A stretch of 64,000 bases of DNA from Corynespora cassiicola (Eukaryota > Ascomycota > Dothideomycetes > Pleosporales > Corynesporascaceae). The position numbers and the translations under genes are program-made. Every line of letters begins with the position of its first letter. The stretch's first letter is position 1. The notes beneath the pieces are model-generated. The model was not told the origin of the DNA. It did no database searches and saw only the letters and a list, made by a program, of their open reading frames with translations. Shown piece by piece: positions 31,312 to 43,436 of this stretch. Location: assembly GCA_022059125.1 (NCBI GenBank), contig JAEUWY010000004.1:1364001-1428000 (forward strand), in the 5' to 3' direction.

Positions 31312-32767
31312 GGCAACGATTGGATCTCTAAGAAACAAATGATCGAGCCCTGGGACGATGTCGAGGAGCAGTCAACACAAACAAAGGGTGGACGAAGCTG
31401 GAGAATTTCGGAGCGGGAGCTTGAGCCCTTCATATAAACCAAGCACGCGGGTACAGGAGCGGGATCCAGGTTCTAGCCAATGTGAGACTTTACCCGTGGA
31501 ACATCTGGCCCGTCACGAGAGCTGCACCGAATTCATTCTAGAAGCTCAGGCCCTAGTGATACCACCCCCGCCCATTAAGCATTCGAAGGAAAACATCAAA
31601 GCTTCTACGTTAGCGAGCCCCGGGGTCGTACCCCAATGGAGGTCCCCCCGGGGTAGGATGAAATGGCTAAAGTCGGATAAATTGGTTTGTGGCGCCAGCG
31701 AGAGGCTTAAATGGTCCATGGAAACGATCGCCACAGGGAGCGGGTATGTTAACACCTTGTAAGCCAGAGGGCGTTTTGCCATGGCTGCCAAAGGCTGGCG
31801 CTTAATGTGAGCCCGATCAGACTGTGAGATCCTGCTGATGGAGCGACTTCCGGGTCAAAGGAGTTGAGATTAGGCCTGCAGGGTGGCCAATTTGCAAACA
31901 GCCATCGAGGCGGCCCCGCCACCAGGTCTGTGGTCTCTGAGTAGATGAACGACTAAAGCGCGCAATTTTGGGTGTTGGACTTTTTCGCCTCGTGTCAGCC
32001 GGTGCACTGCTGGCGTTTCAATCGTATGACCCAGCCAATGCCAGTTCTTTTCTACGGCGCAGACTTAGGCTGTCTTGTCTTTTGATGGACACATAGGTTC
32101 TGAGCTTGGTCCAGGCTTTGCGCCTGGGTGCATCCTGTAGGAAGTACGGCACGACATGCCGCCTCCGACTCCGACTCGGAGCGTGAAGAAGCAATGACTA
32201 GTGGCTGACGACGCACTACGTCCTGTCGAAGCCAACTGCGGCAACTACCCGGGGAAGAATCAAGATACCAACTGCATCCCACGGCTCCATTCGCGGGTCA
32301 ATGTTTGGGGGCAATGGGGGAGGCACAGGTGACTGCCATCGGTAAAATGGCTGGAGAAACGTGGGGCGACCGGTTTGGAGCTGCTCGCTAACACGGAAAG
32401 CCTGGACAGCCACCCGTTCCCTTCGGTCCACGTGAGCCCTCTGCCTTCAAAGTTGAGAGGAATTTCCTGTCATTTGAGCATTTTCTACTTCTAAATTCAG
32501 GCACAACACGAACAACAGGTCATGCTAAACATCCCCTCGTGTCACGTCCCAGGTTTGTGGCTCCACGACACCCAAGTCCTAGGACGAGGATCGCGATACT
32601 TGTCTAGCGCTCGGAAACGCTTTATTGGATAGCATTGATTTATTCCGAGGATTCGGACCTGTCTACCGCCACTTCTTAGCTTCAACGCACCATGTAGCCG
32701 AATTAAGGCTTGGAAGCTTTCCTAAATCTTAAGCAGACGACCATCCCTCTCAGCTGTTATGAGGGCA
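31312..32767. other. Intergenic, promoter of the first sugar porter
   Basis: About 1.45 kb upstream of one transporter and downstream of the next. No supported coding frame on either strand; the frames at 31358-31762 and 31546-31791 overlap in opposite directions and lack motifs. Confidence 0.5.
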
Positions 32768-34740
32768 TCAAGACGAAGTGTTGTCTGTCCTGGCTACATT
32801 CTCCTCGACCCGCTTTTCGTTAGTGCTGGTAAGGCTACCACTCTCTAAAACGCTTGGGGACGGGCCCTGGTCGCCCTGTCGCGGCATGCTGCCTATTCCC
32901 TCCTCCTGACCCCAGCCTTCCTTTGCCACTCGGAGACTTCGCTTAACCGCCTTTGGTCCGATGAACAACCAGTCAATTTCTTCGAGCGTAAGATTGGTCG
33001 TCTCCGGGTAGCAGAAGTACTGCCAACGAATTAGTTGATGCCAACAAACGCCGCACACGTACTTACAATAAGGGGTATGAAGGAAAAGTTCAAGCACATG
33101 AAGATAAGATATCCCCTCCAAGCTAAGCTGTTCAACAGTGTAGGCGTGATCATCACGACAAGGAAGTTCCAGATCCAGTTGGCTGAGATTCCGACCGCCG
33201 TGCCCTTGGCTCGAACGTGTAGGGGTAAGATCTCGGGAACATAGACCCACGGTATGCAATTTGCCGTCATGCCAAATATCAACACTGTTGACGAATGTTA
33301 GCTTTTTCAATCACAAAAGTTCATGGCACCGGCTACAGTGAACCCGATTGCGTGTTCCCACCAAAGTGCCGTGGATCGAGTAAGGCCAAGTGCTCCGCGG
33401 GTAGAAGCCAGGTTCTAAAATGAACAGATCACTTACTGTATGTGAAGAAGAATGTTACACTGGCAGATGCAGTCTTGTTTGCAATGTCACCTCCTCTGGG
33501 CTGGAAGCTCAAAAGGATCGAGATGAGCATCATTGAGATTCCCAGACCAAACGATCCCCACATCATAGGGTTCCGCCTACCAATCCGATCGAGGAAGAAG
33601 GTCGGGTAGAGAGATCCGATGAAAAACATGAGATTGATGACGCCACCAAGCAACAGTGAAAGGTTTCGTGACAATCCGACATTCAATTGGAGAACAGAAG
33701 TGATGTAGTACACGACGAGATTTATTCCACCCATCTGATTCATGAACTGACCAAAGTTAGCGGATAAGTTAGTGGATAGTCATCCACACATGATTGGGAC
33801 TACGTACCTGCATGCCATATGCAAGAAGAACACGTCTTCCAGTCTGAACTTTGTCGCGAGTGAGTAGTTGACTCCACTTGTATTCGCCATGCTCTTCCTC
33901 GACCTTCAATGCTTCCAGAATTTCTCTATTTTCTTTTTCGATCTTGGGGCTTTCTGGGGTTCCGTCGTATACGTCGCATAGAATCTTGAGGGCCTCTTCG
34001 TGGCGGCCGTGCTTGTACAGATATCGGGGCGATTCAGGGAGACCGAAGACCATGACGATAACAAACTAAGATCGAGTCAGTATGGCGGTCTTATAATGCA
34101 ACCAGAGGGTTAACTCACAAAGGCGAAGATCATCTGGCAGGCAATGGGAAGCCTCCAGGCGATGGAACCTGCTGAGAAGCTCATGCCATAGTCGAACCAG
34201 TAAGCTATCACTATCCCAAGTCCGACGAAGAGAGGCTCGGAGGAGACAAGACGACCACGCTTTTCGGCTTCGCAAAGTTCGGACTGGTACATGGGAACAG
34301 TCGAGGTCTCGATTCCCGTTCCAATTCCGGTCAGGAACCGTGCGATCATGATGTGCGGTACGTTATAGGCAGTCGTTTGGAGTATGGCGCCGACCTGTGC
34401 CCATGTTAGCCTCCCGTAGTATGTTCCGACGAAAGCGTATACTAACAATGATCCAGACCATGGCAATCCACATCGCTAAGCGTCGCCCTGTAATTTCACA
34501 GGTGAAGAAGCTGACGATACAACCCGAAAAGCAACCCAGGTTGTAGATGCTGACAATTATGCCCTCCATGGCGGGCGATGGATGATTGAACGTATTGAGA
34601 TAGTCGGCATTACCAACGATGCCGCTGAAGACTCCCTGATCGTAACCAAAGAGCACAAAGGCCATCTGACACGCGATGGTGATGGCCAGTCGCAGTTTGA
34701 AGCCGCGGCCATACCAATTCAACTGCGGCGTTTTGAACAT
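32768..34740 (-). CDS. Second MFS sugar transporter (sugar porter family)
   Basis: Six exons (34740-34447, 34394-34119, 34065-33808, 33746-33437, 33284-33067, 33019-32768) with introns of 52, 53, 61, 152 and 47 nt encode 535 residues. Motifs: FGYDQGVFSG in helix 1, CEITGRRLAM, RFLTGIGTG, PESPRYLYKHGR after helix 6, NQMGGINLVVYYI in helix 7, DRIGRRNPM, PWVYVPEILPLHVRAKGTA in helix 10, and CYPETTNLTLEEID after helix 12. The hydrophilic C-terminal tail is about 55 residues, with possible phosphorylation/ubiquitination sites. It is a proton-coupled plasma-membrane sugar importer by family; the substrate is unknown. The fourth intron (152 nt) is three times longer than the others here. The gene lies between a similar transporter and the transketolase gene, all on one strand. 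Confidence 0.92.
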
Positions 34741-35720
34741 GTTGCGATACTCGACAGCGCTTCGCGCGACGCGAAACGAGACTCGTGCTGGTAGCGAGCA
34801 GGGCCTCTGCGATGCCGGATTGCTTGCTCCACAACGCGCGCTGGAGACTTATATCTGCCAATTCGCGTCTCAGTCACGGCGCTCCATCATCCGATCCGAG
34901 GCCCTGGCGATGATCCTTCACGCACAACTACATCACCTCATCGTGGCTCGGTGCATGGCGCGGCACTCTTGCGATTGGTGGAACTGGGCCATCTTCGAGT
35001 CAACGCTACCCCGTCGAGCATGCTAAGAGCCTGGCCGAGCCTCGCGGTGCAAGGAAAAGCGCGTCGCCATGTCGGAAATAAGCGGTCTGGGGATGGTGCG
35101 GGTGGTGATCGTGGGGAGGTTCTGCGGGGAGGCGTGACGTTGATTGGCGCTTAGCGGGCACGAGAAATCGTGCATGCCCAACAGGGTATCCCGCGGCACT
35201 GCTCCGCGCGTTAGATCTGTGACTGTGTTCCTTGGTCTTCAACCAGAGCCGTTGGGTGCGCTTCTGGAATCAGGGAGCGGAGTGGTAAGCTCTCGATGTG
35301 GAAATCGTAGCCACGGCTGCTTGAAGAGGGAGTCGTAGTGCTGATCTCTAGCTTCCCCAACATGCTGCTGCATCGGAGAAATTACCGACCATTGAAAATC
35401 GATGCAGTTCCTCGATAGGCTCCACAACCCATGGGGTAGTTTGCACATGGCTCTGTGGTTGAAGAAAGAGGTTGGGGACGTGCATGTGAAGTGTTTGTCG
35501 TTTGACCGCTGCTCTCAGAGGAGAATCAATCTTCTTGTCTTCGATATCTCGCTCTACTGCGTGCGGAATTATTATGCTTCTCACATGTTCCGGAGGGTGG
35601 AGAGCTAACAATGTAAGAAATCTCAAAGCATAAGCATTGTACTGCCAAACAAAAAACGGCCCATCGAGAGTCAGCATCCACAGAAAGTTCTCCCAAGCCT
35701 GCGCTGGCGTTAGTCAGTAA
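34741..35720. other. Intergenic with a possible coding relic
   Basis: About 1 kb upstream of the second transporter and downstream of the transketolase gene. A minus-strand frame at 35348-35677, continuing to about 35698 behind an acceptor-like CAG, reads as protein-like text (for example WENFLWMLTL and VWQYNAYALRFL) but has no upstream partner exon that I can find. It may be a decayed gene end. Confidence 0.35.
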
Positions 35721-37934
35721 TCACAGCTCAACAAACTCGCCTCTCCCAATTTTTCCATCTTTCCAATCTTTAAGAAACGCCACCATGCGCTCAGCCATAC
35801 TTTCCGTTGTATACCCGAAGTGCTGATAGATATACTTGCCCGGCAACGAATGCCCATAGCCCTTCATATTGACTCCAGCATCCGCATACCGCTCCCATCC
35901 CAAACTCACATACGGTTCAATGACAACGGCAGGCATCCCCTCGTTTCGCCTCAGCACCTGCCTCTGGTACTCCAAAGGCTGCTCACGGAACAGTTTGTGT
36001 GATGGAAACGACACAGCACGAGCCTTGACCCCTCGCCTCGCCAACTCCTCCACCACATTGACCCCAAAGCTCAACTCCGCACCCACAGCAATGACCGTAA
36101 TCTCTGCATCCTTCTCTTCCAGAATCACATATGCACCTTTCAAAACCCCATCCCGTCTCGTCAGCCCGCGCAACTGCGGAATCGCATGCCGCGACACGCT
36201 AATCATGCTGGGCCCGCCCTGATACTCAACCGCCGCCCTCCATGCCCCCGCCACCTCCTCGCCGTCCCCGGGGCGCAGGTACTCCATATTGGGCATGGCT
36301 CTGTACAAAGCCGCGAGCTCGACGGGCTGGTGTGTGGGCCCGTCTTCGCCTGCCCCAATCGAGTCGTGTGTCGCGACGTGGATGACTTTGAGCTTTTGCA
36401 GCGCCCCCATGCGGACTGCGGGCGCGGCATACAGATAGAACATGAAGAATGAGGAGGTGATTGGGATGATTGTGCGTGGGGAGTAGGCGGCGAGGCCGTT
36501 GGCGATGGCGGCCATGACGTGCTCGCGGATGCCGTAGTGTATGTAGCGGCCATTGTACGAGCCCTGAGCGCCCGAGGCGGGCTTGAGGTCTGGGGGGTTG
36601 AAGATTTCGTAGCCTTTGTAGGTTAGGTTGACACTGGGGGTCAGGTCTGCGGTGCCGACCATGAAGGTGGGGACTTCGGCGAGTATTTTTGCCATGGCTA
36701 AGTTGTTGGACTTTCGCGATGGGGTTGCTTCGCTGGGGAAGCTGGACGGAATCATGGAATGCCAGCTCTCCGGCAGTTTTCCTGCCATGCGATCTTTGAA
36801 AGACTTCGATAGATCGGGATGCTCTTTGCTGTAGTTGGCCAGAAGGTCGTTCCACTCCTTTACATGCCGTTCACCCTGAGCTGGTAACCCAGAATAAAAC
36901 TCTTTCACCGTATCTGGTATGTGGAACTTCTTCTCTGTATCCCATCCGTATGCCTTCTTCATCTCAACCACGTTATCCGTACCAAGCGGTACTCCATGCG
37001 CAATGGATTTTCCAGCCACTGCGCTTCCCACGCCAATAATCGTTCTTATGTTGATGAAGAGAGGTTTTTCGCGCTTTGGGTCTCGTCCTTTTTCTAGGGC
37101 AACCACAATCGCCTCAACATTGTTGACGCCGTCTTCTACATCTAGGACTTCCCATCCGCACGCTTCCATCTTCTTGTTGACTTCCTCGGTATTCGTAAGG
37201 TCTACGCTTCCATCACATGTGATTTGGTTGTTGTCGTAAATCACTGTCAGATTGCCTAGCTTTAGGTGTCCTGCATAGCTGAATGCCTCACAGCCAACGC
37301 CCTCTTGCATGCATGCGTCTCCGATCATGCACCATGTGTGGTTGCTTACGACTTCGTATCCGGGACGATTAAAAGTAGCTGCTAGGTGCCTAGTTGCCAT
37401 GGCAAGACCCACGGCATTTGCGATGCCTTGGCCTAGTGGGCCGGTCGTAAGCTCGATTCCTTCGTGTTCAATTTCGGGATGCCCAGGACAAAGACTGTCG
37501 GCACGATCAGAGTGGTACGAGAGAAGCTGCTTCCAGGTCATAGCTTTGTATCCAACGAGGTAGAGGTTGGCGTATTGAAAAAGGCATGCATGTCCTGCAA
37601 TATTTCAGTGATGAATTAGTGTGTGGGAGAGGAAAAGCTCAATACCATTTGACAGGACGAAGCGATCTCTATTGAACCAATCTGGCTGGTGCGGTGCATA
37701 TCTCATTGAGTATTTCCACAACGCGACGCCTATGGCGGCCATACCAATGGCAGAACCAGGGTGGCCCATCCCAAATTGTTGGCAAAGATCTGCTATAAGG
37801 AGCCTGAAACTTTGAAGGACAAGCTGCATCTCATCTTTGCTAGTTCCAGCCGGAGCTGAAGGCTTCTGCTCTTTTCCAAGCAGTCCGTTCACAGTTGCTT
37901 CGCCGTATGCCGTTGAGCCGTTGACGTCAGGCAT
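35721..37934 (-). CDS. Transketolase / dihydroxyacetone synthase-like enzyme
   Basis: Exon 1 (37934-37646) and exon 2 (37594-35721), joined across a 51-nt intron, give 720 residues; the splice restores LSNGHACLFQY. Thiamine-diphosphate binding is shown by GDACMQEG at 188-195 and the YDNNQ metal site at 216-220; the catalytic glutamate is E454 in YGIREHVMAA. GHPGSAIG near the start, CPGHPEIEHEGIELTTGPLG and DSIGAGEDGPTHQP are transketolase landmarks. In style it matches the fungal dihydroxyacetone-synthase-like branch, which transfers a two-carbon unit from xylulose 5-phosphate to formaldehyde or to aldose phosphates. The C-terminus is FVEL, not a canonical peroxisomal signal, unlike methylotrophic yeast enzymes, so a cytosolic location is likely. 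A normal pentose-phosphate role is the alternative. An aldehyde dehydrogenase gene lies 0.5 kb upstream on the same strand. Confidence 0.93.
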
Positions 37935-38428
37935 GGTGGTAGCTGAGAGACCAATAACTGTATAACAAGAGAAATTCACGGGTAAGAGCTTTTTGATAGA
38001 TACGTTGTGATCTAATGTTGCTTGGGAGCATTTAATAGATTTTAGTCAGTTTAAATGCCAAATAATCAATGCGAAGACGTCGAATTACTTTGCCATCATT
38101 AAGTTGCATCGGATTCCCACTTTGGGAATGACATCAGTTTGTGCAATCTAGGATCGCTGCGGGGAGGCTGATCAGGGTCTAACGCGCGGGGTTCGGCCCG
38201 GGGTGTACTCCGATGGCTTTCTCCACTTCTCCATAGTTTTCCCCGACCATGCGCTGCACCTGTGGTACTGATTTCAAATTCAGGTAGAGTCCAGTGGAAA
38301 TCCTCCTGTCGGCCGACATTCAGTTGCGTAAGCTGCTCGTCCAAGTGCTTCGAGTTACGAAGACCATCGTATTCTATGCAGTGGCCCTACAGCTCCAATT
38401 CCGCTATGCTCTCACATTCGAAATCTTC
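37935..38428. other. Short intergenic region
   Basis: 494 bp between the transketolase start and the aldehyde dehydrogenase stop. It serves as transketolase promoter; AT-rich near 37990-38090. No coding frame supported. Confidence 0.5.
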
Positions 38429-40030
38429 CTAAAGCTTCATCCCCATGTTGATGTGCACAGCTTTGACTTGAGAATAAGCTTCTAGACCGGCTTCCCCCAG
38501 TTCTCGGCCGATTCCACTTTGCTTGACGCCACCAAAGGGAATCCTGAAATCACAATCCTGACTGCTGTTGACCCACACCATTCCTGCTTCAATTTCGGCA
38601 GCAACTCTGTGTGCACGCTCTAAATCCTTGGTAAACACAGATGCGCCCAGCCCGTATGTCGTATCATTGGCCCGCCGGATTGCTTCGTCCTCGTCCTCAA
38701 AGGTTGAGATCGTGACGACAGGCCCGAAAATCTCCTCTCGGAAAACACGCATATCATCCTTGACGTCTGTGAACACCGTTGGCTGGATATAGAAACCCTT
38801 TCCTTCCTGTGCCTTTCCTCCGCATAGAAGGTTTGCTCCCTCAGATCTTCCGATCTCAATATATGAAAGAATACGTTCATACTGAGTTCGTGTCACCTGA
38901 GGTCCTTGAAAGGTGTCTGGATCCCATTGATCACCGACTTTGCTGACATCTTTGATCCTAGCTTTGAAACCTTCCAGGAAGTTATCGTAGATATCCTTTT
39001 GTACCAGAATCCTCGAAGTAGCGGTGCAAATCTGACCCTGGTTCGACATGATGCCATAGTGGGACCATTTAATGGCTTCCTGCAGGTCACAGTCGTTGAA
39101 TACCAGGAGGGGTGATTTGCCACCCGTTTCCAATGTGATATTTTTCAGCGTTCCGCTCGCCATCTTCATTATCTGGGATGCTGTGGCGGTTGATCCCGTG
39201 AACGCCACTTTATCCACCAGTGGATGTTGAACGAGTGCGGCGCCCGCTTCACGACCGTATCCGTTGATGATATTGATGACGCCTGGGGGGAATCCGGCTT
39301 CTACAATCAAATTCCCCAGTACCAGAATGCTGAGAGGTGTTTGTTCTGCTGCTTTAATGACCACGGTGTTTCCGCATGCGAGTGCCGGGCCGAGTTTCCA
39401 CGCGGCCATGGACAGAGGGTAGTTCCAAGGAATTATTTGACCCACCACGCCAATGGGTTGCCGGAGAGTGTAAGCGAATTTGGCTGGTGTTGTGCTGATG
39501 GTTTGGCCAAAAGTTTTATCGGCCCATCCGCTATAGTAACGAATTGTGCCTATGGCCTCGGGTAAGTCGTCGTTCAACGCAACACTGTAAGGCTTTCCTA
39601 AGCAGGATTAGTGAGAATAGTACGAAAGGGAAGGTGTAAGATTCCAAGGATGAAACGGACCGTTATCCCAGGCGTCAATTGTGGCGAAAAGTTCCTTATC
39701 CTTTTCAATAAGATCTGCTAGCTTCGCCATCATTTTGCCACGTTCGGTTCCTTCTTTCCATTTCTCATTTTTGAGCGCCCATTTTGCGGCCTTCACAGCC
39801 TTGTCAACATCCTCAGCATCTGCCGCATGTACCGAGGCAATCGTATTCTCTGTTCTGTACCAGATCAGTTAAATGATGGAAAGGGGATCCCGCTCCACTG
39901 ACGCTGGGTCTATTGATTCGATTTTCTGATTGCTGGTGGAAGATACAAATTCGTTGTTAATGAACAACCCTATGGGCTGCGCCCAGCTGCGGCCGTTGGG
40001 TGCAGTGAGCTGAACAGTAAGATCCGACAT
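38429..40030 (-). CDS. NAD(P)-dependent aldehyde dehydrogenase
   Basis: Three exons (40030-39903, 39854-39661, 39597-38429) separated by 48- and 63-nt introns encode 496 residues. The two donors (GTCAGT, GTCCGT) deviate from GTRAGT but both junctions restore family text (SIDPATENTIASV and WDNGKPYSVALNDD). Catalytic residues in order: N166 in PWNYPL, E264 in LETGGK, and nucleophile C298 in QGQICTA; the NAD site FTGST precedes them. Length and motifs fit the ALDH class 1/2 cytosolic or mitochondrial fold, with no presequence visible. It oxidises an aldehyde to the acid; the substrate is unknown. Its position next to a dihydroxyacetone-synthase-like transketolase and two sugar porters suggests a shared carbon-catabolic role, by inference. 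It diverges from an F-box gene. Confidence 0.95.
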
Positions 40031-41132
40031 GGCTATGAAACCAGCAACGGGTACGGGAAAGCAGGGTCGGGGAGGTATTGAAATGTACGTCTAGAGGGGG
40101 AGGGGCAAGTGAAGATATACCCGCTTGTGAATCCCTCGAATACTGATAGGAAATGATGTGGAACAGTGAGGCTCGTGCCCCGATAGAGGAAGGTGGATAT
40201 GTCCGACATCGTTGGGTAGGCGTCGTTCGGCTGCAACTGCCCATTTCTGTCTAGCGCACGTGCCGCATTGACTAAAGTGGCATTTCAGTCCGCGGGCTCC
40301 ACTGCCGCACGCTGCCATTTTGGACGAGCCAAAATCAGAATGCCTCTCCACTATTACCAGATGTTTGGTAGTGGAAAAGTGGGAATGCTATTGTGCCACC
40401 TTGGCTTGCTCATAACTGGCATCGTAGGCCCCAGACCGGCTACTCACTTGATTGGATTGCAACTCGAAGAGGCTGTTCCCCCAGACTGATTGAGCATCTT
40501 CAACTAAATCTTGCTGGAGATATTTTCAAAGAGATATGCCACAGTCAATGTATATAGAAGCTTGAGTAGGTAAGATCTATGTTCCTTGGAGATGTATGTT
40601 CTCTCAATGGGGCGGGGAGAACTTTTCAACCCTTGGAAGTTGAGGTCCACGGGTCCATGAGGCCAGTCACGTGATCTGACTCAATCCCAAAGGCACTATC
40701 CCAACATCGACCAGTGGATCACTTACACCTAAAAAGAGACACAAGGAAAGAGCTTCGGGGTGTGATCTTAGCCGACAACACTCTGATACGCCACTCGTGA
40801 AAACAGAGCTGTTAGAAATCGACCTTGTCGAATCTCGGTGTCTTCAAAGGTCCGTGCACTCGGTGGAACCTGCTGACAAACCACGCAGATGGCAGTGACT
40901 CAAATTGTTGCTCATCTGCACATCAAACAGGGCCATAAATGCATTCAAAGTAGACACAACCGAGCTCCCCTGAACCACCGTTGTATCTTGAGGCTTCGGT
41001 TGTGGCACGTCATCATCGAGCCAATCGGTCCAACTCCTCTCATCGCCGGGGCGAACCCCACCTGCGGGACTCGCGACATTGATCTCGACTCGCACTGGAA
41101 CTCCGAAGCCATAACCTGCATCAGTGGCAGCC
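40031..41132. other. Divergent intergenic region
   Basis: 1.1 kb between the starts of the aldehyde dehydrogenase and the F-box gene. CACGTG occurs near 40670. A 96-residue minus-strand frame (41134-40844) begins on the opposite strand of the F-box ATG and is treated as fortuitous. Confidence 0.45.
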
Positions 41133-42879
41133 ATGACTGAGTTGCTCGATCTTTGTTATGATGTCTTGATCCGCATACTGGAAGAGCTCAACCCAGAGGA
41201 TCTTGCTGCATGCGCTCAGACCTCCTGGGGGTTCCGCAACTTCATTAATGAGAACAATAGGCTGTACAAAGCTCACTATCTGAAAACCTTCGTCAGTACT
41301 TTTCTGTGGGCTGGTGTTTCATTCTTCTGATTCGGCTACAGGATGACCCTCGCTTTCTGGACCCGAGCGTTGAAGTAGATTGGGTGGCGCAGCTGCAGAA
41401 ATTCATCAAAACTCGAAAGATTCTGCAGTCCGGAAGTACTGTGCATGTCAAAGTAGGTGCATCAGGCGCTTTCTGGACTGATTTGCTAAAATAACTAGCG
41501 CGAATATTTCAAATTTGTAGCGTCCGCGATCGACGAGCTGATCAAGACCGGATCAATCAAGGATAAAGAGTCGCGAAACCAGAGGGAGCTGGTGGAGGCT
41601 TTTGAGATACCACAAAACCTCGATTCCTTTTTGTACAGGTCATCTTTGTACAAACGAGCCGGTACTGAATCGCAAAAAGCAGCCGAAGATGAGGAAGACC
41701 GCCAAATGAGCGCCAAGCTCCACTGTCTTTACGGCACGCCTTCGACTACCATCGGAAGACGCGGATTGTCAACACATCCATTTGCGCGATCTCACGTCTA
41801 TGATCTCCGGAATTACACTGATGAGACTAGATGGGGGCCTTGGCGGAACGATGGCTCGATGAAAGTTGATTGGGAGATGGTCGAGTGTCTGATGATCATC
41901 CTCTCATACAACTCATCCCTCTGCTGTCGCAGTGCCACACCTGGTTTTAGACCTCCTTGGACCGAACCTTTTGACGGGGTGATTCCTCAGCGCAAGCCGC
42001 TCGACAAGCCTGTATTGCCACTAGAACCAAGCATTCCCCTGGGCATGAAAGACCCATTTGACATAAGTGGAATCTGGTCTAGGGTAAGTTATCACTCTGA
42101 CCATATAAGACTAATACTAACTTCGATCAGATAGTATGCTTTCTTGGTATTCAAAGATCTTATACACTTCCCTTTTTTTTTTACTGACTTTTGGAGACTA
42201 CGCCGACCTCTACCATTTCAATTTCGGTTTAGATTCACGATTACCGCCCGACGAACCACGCGAACCTATTACCACTGAAGAAGCAATCAGGCACATATTG
42301 ATGCGCCTGATAGTAAGCCGCATCGAACCTCCCGGGCAGTTTGACAATCCCGACATGCCCGTTGTTCACTTCACCGGAATTGCAAGAGCAATTGACACGT
42401 CCTGGGATCCAAACGCAAACTCACGCATTCGAGGTTAGTGCACCATGGGGTCAATCACTCTCTCACCAACTAAATTTCCCAGGTACTGTTCGGATGACAA
42501 GCGAAGGCGAAGTCCGTTGGACTACTGTGTCAGTCTTTTACGGGTAAGTAATCCTCAGCGACACCGCATATGGACTAAATATTACTGACTATATGACAGC
42601 GGTGAGGAGAAGTGGTCGAGTGAGGGCGTCCAGGTGGGCGGTCGTGGCTCCAAGCGAGGTGTCATTGGCACTTGGTTCGATAAGGACCATGATCCGCACG
42701 GTCCTGCAGGACCTACGGCTTACTGGAAGATATCTAACGATACAGGTAATCTAGGCACAAAAACAGATGATGAAAATGAGAACGAGGACGAATATGGGGA
42801 CGAAGAAGAGGATGGCGTGCAAGAAGCGATAGAGGAAGATGCGGACGAGGACGGTCTCGGAATGGTCATCTGGAGCTGA
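41133..42879 (+). CDS. Fungal F-box protein, seven exons including a micro-exon
   Basis: Exons 41133-41291, 41342-41452, 41499-42083, 42131-42146, 42197-42433, 42483-42543 and 42600-42879 give 482 residues; introns are 50, 46, 47, 50, 49 and 56 nt. The N-terminal 50 residues form an F-box-like motif (ELLDLCYDVLIRILEELNPE, then DLAACAQTS). The central and C-terminal parts match the pattern of a fungal F-box family, including WSRIVCFLDYADLYHFNF, RWTTVSVFYGGEEKWSSEGV and GVIGTWFDKDHDPHGPAGPT. The tail is highly acidic (Asp/Glu-rich). F-box proteins recruit substrates to SCF ubiquitin ligases through Skp1; the target is unknown. Exon 4 is only 16 nt, needed to keep the reading across the IVCFLDYAD block. 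The start is the ATG at 41133; the frame upstream opens at GTG only. Confidence 0.8.
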
Positions 42880-43436
42880 TGAACCACTCTGCCAGTACAA
42901 TACTAGTTGCATACGTAAGTTTCCCTGCAAACCTCGTCGTACCGGTCTTTTTAACGAGTCGATTTAGTAGATTGCACTGCATGATTTCCTAGACGCACGA
43001 TCGTTCTATATGCGTACGAGCAGTGTTGTTTACATCTATTTGTATATGATTCTTGGGCATGGACTTCACGTCTGACAATGCCAGCCATAATTTGTGGTGA
43101 ACTATCCTGGAAAGCAAGAATTCTGCGGGTGCCAGAATATCAATTTTCCTAGGATAACCCGTCATGGATTATGGTTGATATGGTCACGCTTAACCTGTGT
43201 GTGTATTGCATGAACAAATAATAGATACGAGCTAATATGCTGCTACTTCGGACATGTTTTTATTTGAGAATATGGAACCCCAATATCTTTGATTTGATTT
43301 CGCTAGCTTTCCATTTGGAAAATACCACACATTTAAGAGTGAGATTTCTTCCCGAGCTTTTGGCGTATATGACTCTACTCTAGACTAGGCTCGTAAGGAT
43401 AGTCAGTCCTTCTCCAAGACACTGATGCTTGAATTA
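42880..43436. other. Convergent 3' intergenic region
   Basis: 557 bp of AT-rich DNA between the 3' ends of the F-box gene and the beta-mannosidase gene. No coding frame. Confidence 0.6.

Noticed and set aside
40844..41134. 96-codon minus-strand frame starting opposite the F-box ATG
   Set aside because: Would overlap the first exon start of a well-supported gene, has no motif and no splice partner.
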